From Acanthornis magna (Eukaryota > Chordata > Aves > Passeriformes > Acanthizidae), in NCBI GenBank assembly GCA_036785705.1, contig JAWUZG010000299.1, forward strand, positions 930,001 to 994,000: a DNA stretch of 64,000 nt. The letters are read 5' to 3'. Below the pieces are notes generated by a model. That model saw nothing but the letters and a program-made list of their open reading frames with translations. It was not told the DNA's origin and made no database searches. The first letter of the stretch is position 1. Each line of letters begins with the position of its first letter. Position numbers and translations under genes: made by a program. Positions 56,425 to 64,000 of the stretch are shown here, one piece after another.

Positions 56425-59400
56425 AAAGAGGATTGGTCACTCTTGAAAGCTAAAAAGAAAAGAAAAAAATGTGTAGAACCTAAGGCAAACAGTGACCTTA
56501 AATCGGCAGAAATGGCAAATCCTTGCATGAAAACTTTCATGCTCTCATAGCTTTTTGGTGACAACTACTCAAAGAAAGTAGTCCTACTCCCAATTTCTGA
56601 CATAAAAGTGGGAGTAGCAATGAATTTTTGTGTGTGAATGTGGAGATGTTAGCTATAGGAGTTATCAGGATGTATGACTGAGGATATAAATTATTATTTT
56701 TATCACAGGATGAAAAAAATTAATTAGAGGTGAACATGTGGAATATGGGAGTTCCTATTACTGTGTCAGCTGCTTTTTCAAGCTGAAAGTTTTAATCTGT
56801 TTTTCTTGTTAGTGCTTTGCAATGCCTTAATTTACTGGATTTTCATCCTGAATTCTACATTCCTGAAGCACTGTTTAAATGGCAGTGCTTAGGAAAACTG
56901 TAATTGAGAACTGGAGAAAACACTTTATTTGAAAATTAAGTTTTGCAATGCTTGTGAAAGGGAGCATAATGCAATTAAACAATAGGAAATTCTTTTGTTT
57001 TTCTTTTTTCTGTGAGTGAAACAAAAGGCTCTTGCAAAATACTAAAGTGACTTTCAGTGATTTTAAGTCATGTAATTGTGCACTTCACCTCACTTACTGT
57101 CATTTCAAGCTTTTATATTTGTGCAGAAAATACTCCTTGGAAACCTTTCTCAAGATAAAACAGACCTTAGTTTTATGGTAGGTTGAGGCATGTTACAGGA
57201 TTCAATAGAGAAGTATCCCTCTCCTAGAGAATAATTTGGAATTATGTAGCAAATGGCTTTACTGAAGTTCATGACTTTAAGGAAGTCCTTGAACTATAGA
57301 AAAGCTAAAAAAGAACCAGCATCTGCATTAAAAATTATTTACAAATGATGGCAATTTAATCCCTATTAAATTTTACTACATGGATTCTCCCTATTTACAT
57401 CACCATTTCCTTTTTTCCTGTTTATAATTGCATCAATGTAGTTTTACTTTCATTCTAAAGTAAATTCTAAGAAATCTTTTTGAATAAACAAAAAAATATA
57501 TTTTATATATATATATATACACACAAATGAATTGGTGAATCCACTATTACCTCTAATCTATATACACAGTTGATTAATATACCACTATGTAATCACAATA
57601 TACTGAAACAGGGGAGCAAAAATCAAAGACTCATTACAGGTCTTTCCATCAGTGACCCAGAAGAGTTGACATGTATCAGGAAAACAGCTTTTTATTTCTC
57701 TTCTTATGAAAAAGTTAGGTTTTTAATGGTCACCTCAAGTAACTGTTACAGTATGCCTTGTCTTCTGCATAAAAGATTTCAAGCCAAAACAAATACATGT
57801 TGACTTATACATTGTAATTTTTTTAATTCAATCTCTTTGAGCAACAGACCAACAATACCGAGATCCAGAAGGCTGACTTGGAATACTGGATTCCCTTTAG
57901 CAGTACCTAAAGAGTATAAATTGCACTGCTCAAGTTACAGGATCCAGTACAAGAATTTTCAACCAGCGTTGAAACTCTCAGGCCCACTGGGGCAGTAGCA
58001 GATCTGATCCTGTACAGAAGTAATTAAATTTTGGTTTAATTCAACTTCAGGCCTAATGTCATATCCCAATGTAAAAGAACTATAAATGAGTGCTGATTAT
58101 TCTTCCATAAACTGGAGGAAGTGTAGTGCTAAAGCACTTCCCAAATTTGCCTAACAGTAATTAATTGAAACTAAGATATTTTGTTCAGTGTTAATAGTTC
58201 TGTTCAAGCCATATGCAGAATTTGGCATATTACAATTCTAAAAACTAAGACAAAACATGCAAAATTAAACCTGCCTAAAAAAAACATGACTCGTTGAAAA
58301 ACTGAGTTTTTCATCTCATATTTTGTGAGGGATTTTGTTTAAATACAGTAGAGGAAACAGGAATCTTATTTAAAAATTAAAATTAAAATATCAGTGGTTT
58401 TACTTAATTTTTGCAACTTCAAAGAGATTTTTGCAGGTTTTTAAGCATAAACTTCAATAAAATCACAATGAATTCACATAATATCTTGATATTTTCAAAT
58501 CTGCTCCTGATCAGTGACAGTAAAATAATATAATCATAAACATTTAGTTTTGATGCTTTAGAAAGTTATTTACGAGACAATAGGGGTAGGTTTCTTAAGT
58601 CTCCCTTCCTACCCAAGACACTAGGAAGATATAATTTACATTATACCTGCCTTATATTTGCCTTTGCATGCAATAACCACCTTGAATAAGTAGATTCTAA
58701 TCATTATTATATCAACAGGATAGATAAAATAAGTAATGTTTACATTTTAAAACTGTAATATAGCACAGAGAAAGAAATTATATAATTACATTTAAATGTA
58801 TTTTGTAGTAAAAAACTAGTGATAAGGTTCACCATCCCCAATGATGCTTTCTCATTTGATCATCTATATTGGAAGTCAAAAATTACGACAGTGACAGAGA
58901 ATAACACCAACTCTAGAGTACTAATTAAAATGTACCAGCTCAATAGATCTTTGTTCATCTTCACATGGAACCTCATTAAGGCAAAATTATCTGTACAAAT
59001 TAGTCTTTCCAAAAAGAACCACTGGCAATTGTTAATGAGGTTTCCATGTAAAGTATCATTTGTAAAATTACAAAACGAAACCAATCAAAGACATAACATA
59101 TTAGATTGTGTCTAGTGTCTATTTGTTTAATTGGGAGATTTGTTCATTTTTTTAATGCAATCTTGCATTACACGTGTGACTTCAGGATTTAGTGACCTGC
59201 TTGCATCAATGTCAGTATTTGGATGTTCAAAGAAAGGTATATTTAAATTGCTATTTATAACTGTTACCAAAATAGACTTTTTGTTCTGTTCACATTTTAG
59301 CCAACTAATGTCTTTCTAACAGTACTGTTAACAAAGCAGAATAATAAATTTTTTTAAAGGCTAAAAAATGCAATTAAGAATAAATAAAGCTTAATGGAAA

Positions 59401-59618
59401 AAAGTAATGGAAGATGCAAAGGCTATCAGGTGCCAAGTAAAATGAACAAGAGTTTAACACATTCTGTTGTGGTCTGTAAGGTATAATGAGAAAAGAATTT
59501 AGTACTTAAAACATTATTCTGGTTCTAAACAGTGGAACAAGAGCTAGAGGATCTTAATTAAAACATGGAGAATCTGTTTCCACTTTGCACCTCCCCTCCT
59601 GTCCCAGCTGTCCCATCG
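56425..59618. other. No gene or repeat recognised
   Basis: AT-rich flank DNA. A TA microsatellite is at about 57499-57521. Short plus frames at 57570 and 58819 show no motif. Confidence 0.6.
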
Positions 59619-59623
59619 AGAGT

Positions 59624-61593
59624 TGTCGTGGGTTTGACCCTGGCTAAATGCCAGGCACCTACGACATCTGCTCTCTCTGCTCTCTCCAGCTGCAACTATG
59701 CAGAGGAGAGGAAAAAAACTAATACAAACACGCTGGACTCATGAGTCGAGATAAGGTCACTGATCGGTGCACACTGGAGAGGGCAAAAGCAGGCGGGAAA
59801 CTTAAAGTTGGAAAGATAGTGATTTATTAATCTAACAGAGTCGGAGGATAAATCAGAGGTAAAAATAAGCTCTTAAGACACGTTTTTTCACTGACCCCCC
59901 TTCCCTCTTAAGGCAGCGCTTTTCAGCTCACACCCCCCCCCCTTTCCAACTAACCAACAATTCCCAGGCAGTGGCAGGGTGTGGGGTTTTTTTCTCTTAA
60001 ATCAGTCCATCACAATTCTTCTATTACAAACACTGTTTCTCTATTCGCCCCCTCCCTCCATCCAACTAACAGATCCGGGCCGGGGCAAGGTATGTGACTT
60101 TTCTTAGTCAGTCCAACACCACAATTCTTCTGTTACAAATGCTGTTTTTCTACTCACCCCTCTCCCTATTAAGGCCATTTCTCAGCTCACCCCCTCCCTC
60201 CTTCCTTCTAACCAACAGCTCCGGGGTGAGGGCAGGGTAAGGGGGTTTCCTTTGGTCAGGGTCAGTCCATCAGGGAGAAGAGTACTCTACTTAGCCATGG
60301 AGGTCCCTCCCACGAGAGACAGTCCTCTGTGAACTTCTTTGGCATGGGTCCAATCTCACAAGCAGCATCCCACCCAAATCTGCTGCAGTCTGAGATTCTT
60401 CTGATCCAGGTTACAGACTTCCAAGCCAAGGCCAGGCTGTTTCCATCCCGGGAGCAAGGCCCTTCTCTCTACTGCAAGGCCTTTGCAACTCTCAGTCTCT
60501 GGGACTCCCATTGGATCACAGCTTCCTGCAGGCATCCACCTGCTCCTCTGGCATGGGTACCTCCCCACAGGCTGTGGGGGGTTCTCTGCACCCCCTGGAC
60601 TCCATGAGTTGCAGGGGGACCACCTGCTCCCCCATGGTCTTCACCATGGCCAGCAGAGGGTTTTCAGCTCCAGCGCCTGGAGCACCTCCTCCTCCACCTT
60701 CTCCACTGACCTTGGTGCCTCCATGTTGTTCTCCCTCACATATTTTTACTTCCTCCTCTTCCTTCCCTGGCTAAAAAGAAGTGCGTGCTCACATTGTTTT
60801 GATTTCTTCTTAAGTATGTTTTCACAGATGTTGCATGACAGATCCCGCTTCCCGCCCTCTCCAGAGCCAGCTCGGCCTCCCTGGGGGAGGGGCTACGACC
60901 GATCAAGGGACTGACGTGTAGGTTCCACCCTGGGAGGGCTGGCGCTGGGAGGGGTGGTGGTGCGAACCCCACCTGTTCATCTAGAAGCTTCATGGCAGTT
61001 ATACCCCCGGTTGGTGGGTTCAATGTCCATCACTGTTATGCTCTCGTGCACTGGTACCCAGACATTGTTCCCTCCCCGCTCCCCTTTTTCTATTGGTTGA
61101 TCGCACAGGTACAAAACATCGTGCGCCGCCGTGTTTCATCGGACTCTGGCTCCGACACGATCCGGTCGGGTTCTGTTCCAGTTGTGCCTTAATAAACTGG
61201 GTCTAACGAGCGGAGTCTCCTCCCCGTGCTTTATCTCCCCACGTCCTTCTCCACGAACTCTTTGTGCGCTCAGCACTCACCTGGGACAGCTCCTTCTCAG
61301 GAGTGAACCAGCCACCCGGAAGCCCGAGCGGCCGGCAGCTGTGCCCGGAGCGAGGCAGCCCCGGGAGCAGACGCACACCGGGCCAGGTAACTACAACACA
61401 CAGAGGCATAACTAACATCTCTAATTGGCCCAGGTTTGGCCAGCAGCATGTCCATCATCTTCAGAGCCATCAGAGATTGGCTCTGCTGGACATGGTGGAG
61501 AAATTTCCAGAATCTTTACTCAGGACATGCAGGAGCCATCTTTCTACCCCACCCTATTCACTGGAAAAAACTGGGCCAAGCAAAACCACCACA
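59624..61593 (-). repeat. Solo LTR (same family as 27660-28944) split by another LTR
   Basis: Starts TGTCGTGGGTTTGACC and ends AAAACCACCACA, with exact 5-bp duplications agagt at 59619-59623 and 61594-61598. Similar along its length to 27660-28944, with AATAAA (minus) near 59826-59821. It is about 690 bases longer because of the insertion at 60829-61404 and minor indels. Frames within it (60329-60914 and opposite) are LTR text. Confidence 0.9.
60829..61398 (+). repeat. Solo LTR nested inside the LTR at 59624-61593
   Basis: 570 bases, TGTTGCATGACAG to AACTACAACA with inverted ends TGTTG/CAACA, flanked by exact 6-bp duplications cacaga (60823-60828 and 61399-61404). Plus orientation: ATTGG box near 61094, AATAAA at 61191-61196. 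GC-rich, with many CpGs left, so it may be young. A 6-bp duplication suits a betaretrovirus-like (ERVK) element. Confidence 0.92.
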
Positions 61594-61599
61594 AGAGTG

Positions 61600-62725
61600 C
61601 AGGCCAGCAGGGAAGATAAAGGGCACAATGAATTTTTCCTGTAGATATTCAGAGAAAAACCCTACTTTGTCTTTTCACACAGGAAATTCCTTATGAGTCA
61701 AAAAGAATACAATATGTGTTAGCAATCATATTAATCAGAAGAAAAGGTTACAATGACTGTTGGTTTCTTGATAAAACAACCTGGAAAGGACCTTAGGAGA
61801 TTTTCTAACCCATCTCTGCCTCAGTCCACATCATTTAAACCTAAAGGACTCTTGATAAATATTTAAAAGACAGCTATAAATGAGTTCTTACTAGGACAGA
61901 AAGGATATAAATATTTGCAACAGGCAAAGAAATATTAGTGCATTTTGACATTAGCTGTTTTGAAGTTACATGGAACTGGGTGACTTTACTGTGATAATTA
62001 AAAAGTAGGTTGAACAGCAATGCAGTACTTTGAAGAGAGTTCTGAAGAGAGCAGTAACAATATATAGCCAAAAGAAGTGTGTTTTAAGAAGACTGACTGG
62101 AAAAGTTAGGCCTGAACAGCCTTACAAAGATCATGTCAACTAGGTAAAAGGCTGATAAAATAGCTATTAAAAAGTAGGAAAAATACCTGTCTCCACATTG
62201 GATAGTACCCGAATTAGACCTCTTTAACTAGATCAAAAAATTAAGACATTAGGACTTCAGAGAAACCATTCCAGTGGGAAGGATGGATAGATGTTGTAGT
62301 AGATTGGGACACTTAGAGGAAACTGTTGATGTCTTTAAGGTCCTCCCATGAGGCAGAATTTTTTCAGGAGCTCTTGATAGTCTTTCTAGATCTGCCTGTT
62401 GGAGATTCCAGGGACAGTCCAATAACAACCTTTGGCAGCTTACTGTGTATCAGGCAATATTCATTCTGATATATACACCTATGGAGTTTACATATCCAAA
62501 TATCACTCTCAGATGTACACTCGGAGGCACAACATACTCTGTGACAACTGCAGGCACCCTGATGCCTTCAAGTATTTCTCGGTTTTTACTCTTCATGTAT
62601 CTGTAACTTACTGTAGTTCTGTGCTTCTTACAAAGTGCTAAAATCCTCTGTTCCCAGCACCTTTGGCCAAACAAGGCTCTCTGAATACAGATTCAAGGAC
62701 ATATTCCTTGCCTTAGGGCCCGAAA
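61600..62725. other. No gene recognised
   Basis: AT-rich DNA; the region around 61770-61830 and 62230-62420 has a faintly repeat-like character but I cannot name it. Confidence 0.5.
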
Positions 62726-62729
62726 ATAT

Positions 62730-62996
62730 GTAAACAACTGTGAGATGGGGGGAGCAGGCTTGGGGTGGTTAACATCATCACCTAAAGGTGCGATTGGAGA
62801 ATTAAGGGCCAATGTGCTAATGGGACAGAACTTATAAAAGGTGAAGGGCTCAGGACCCAGCATTCATTTTGGGTGTCATCCCTGAGGGGGACTTTCGCTT
62901 GCCCGAATGTACCTTCAAGGTCTTGAATAAATTTGTCCGCATTTTATATTCCTAATTTGTTTTGGCCTCTGTTTCAGGCATCAACCGTATCAGCCC
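62730..62996 (+). repeat. Probable solo LTR, plus strand
   Basis: TGTAAACAACTG start, CCAAT (about 62810), TATA (CTTATAAAAGG, about 62830), a pyrimidine-free R-like stretch, AATAAA (62928-62933) and a GT-rich end near GGCATCA. Ends uncertain and no duplication seen. Confidence 0.55.
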
Positions 62997-62999
62997 AAT

Positions 63000-64000
63000 A
63001 GCGTCAGTCTCCTTGTATTGCTATGGCATCACAACCTTTGAAGAATGACACAGGCTTCATAGATATTTTGTGTCATGATTCAAAGTAATATGAAGTAATG
63101 GTATAGTCTGCAATTTAATCTGTAGCGATGTTTACTCTGGCAATCAAACAGCTTGTTTGGGCCTAATGAAGATTTCCTTTTAGGACAATAAATTAATACT
63201 GCTTCTAGCCAAACTACCTGATTCACTGGAGCAGCATTAAACTTTCTATAAATCATGGGCCGTTTTTGTTTAGCCTTTTCTAACCTTTGTAAAAGTTACT
63301 TGTCTTCTTACCTTTTTAAAGTTATTTTGCCAAAATTTTTTTTTTGTTTTTATTTCTACAACTAGCCCATCTGTTGTCATCCTTAATATTTCTTATATTA
63401 ACTTTAATGTATCAGCTCCCATGCACTGTTTTTGCAAGGTACATAAGCATAGGCATAAGGGCTCGTGTAGTTAATTATACAGTAAAATCATGTATCTCTA
63501 AATTATCAGTTAGGTAAGGTTTTATAAATTGTCCTCTATTCAGGGAAACTAATATGACTGAATAAATCTTTATTAAGTGAATTTCTGAAACTTGATATAA
63601 TAACTTAGTATTATATTTATACCTTTGCAAATCTGAAGTATAGCACAATGAGAAAGACAACTGCAGAATACTAAAGAATCTACAGCTCATGGATAAATGT
63701 ATTGATTTACTTGTTTTCTTCCAGTAATAATGCATTAAAATCTTCTTCATATCTTCTTCAATTTGTAGATTAGGATCTCTGCCTTTCCTGACGTTTCATA
63801 AACCTCTTCCATAGCTCTCCGTTTAATCAATCTGCAGCATACAGAGGTATCATTTCAGTCTGCCAAAGAGCTGTAACTCAACGGTTTCCTCTCTCTTTGT
63901 TCCCCAGCCAAGGTGGGCATTCTAGCAATTTCTGAATCTGCTTTTAATGATCAGCTTGCTTTTTCTAAATTTTGCATTGTATGTACTAGGCAGCCATTCA
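63000..64000. other. No gene or repeat recognised
   Basis: AT-rich DNA; nothing supported. Confidence 0.55.

Noticed and set aside
1..64000. CRISPR arrays, operons, bacterial genes
   Set aside because: None seen; the window is vertebrate.

Overview
The window looks like a stretch of bird nuclear genome, most likely a songbird. The evidence is many CR1 LINE fragments (several ending in the CR1 signature ATTCTATGATT-type tail) plus several families of avian LTR retroelement, in otherwise AT-rich DNA with no recognisable host exon, tRNA, rRNA or CRISPR array. By my estimate about half of the 64 kb is transposon-derived, far above the bird average, so a low-recombining region (for example the W chromosome or pericentromeric DNA) is a reasonable inference, not a demonstration.

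Layout. 1-15950: unannotatable DNA with a GGGAGAT minisatellite, LTR-like promoters near 0.6 and 4 kb, and CR1 pieces (4.6-5.2 kb plus; 8.8-9.5, 12.6-13.3 and 14.1-15.0 kb minus). 15957-17947: two truncated LTR elements joined, both minus. 18331-22286: provirus C, minus strand, betaretrovirus-like, with both LTRs, PBS, gag, dUTPase-protease and only a stub of pol, inserted in an older LTR. 27400-30985: one plus-strand CR1 split by two solo LTRs, each with a 5-bp target duplication. 33345-33953: a truncated LTR. 36-39.4 kb: CR1 pieces, an old LTR and a small solo LTR. 59.6-61.6 kb: a solo LTR that contains another solo LTR. About 62.7-63.0 kb: one more LTR.

The centrepiece is 39969-56424. Provirus A (39975-56418, plus strand, 6-bp duplication gagagc) carries gag-pro-pol-env. 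Inside its pol, exactly between reverse transcriptase and RNase H, sits a complete second provirus B (44396-52488, plus strand, 6-bp duplication gacaac). The LTR pairs differ by about 2.5% (A) and 1.6% (B) by eye, so B entered later, as nesting requires. Both have betaretrovirus-like gag-pol, with an alpharetrovirus-like env (CX6CC-type transmembrane subunit; in B the first Cys is a stop). Both are broken by stops and frameshifts.

The most novel item is in provirus B: between integrase and env lies an extra frame (50171-50812, one stop inside) with two CXXC pairs like a zinc ribbon, absent from provirus A. I do not recognise it; it may be an undescribed accessory gene of this retrovirus lineage.
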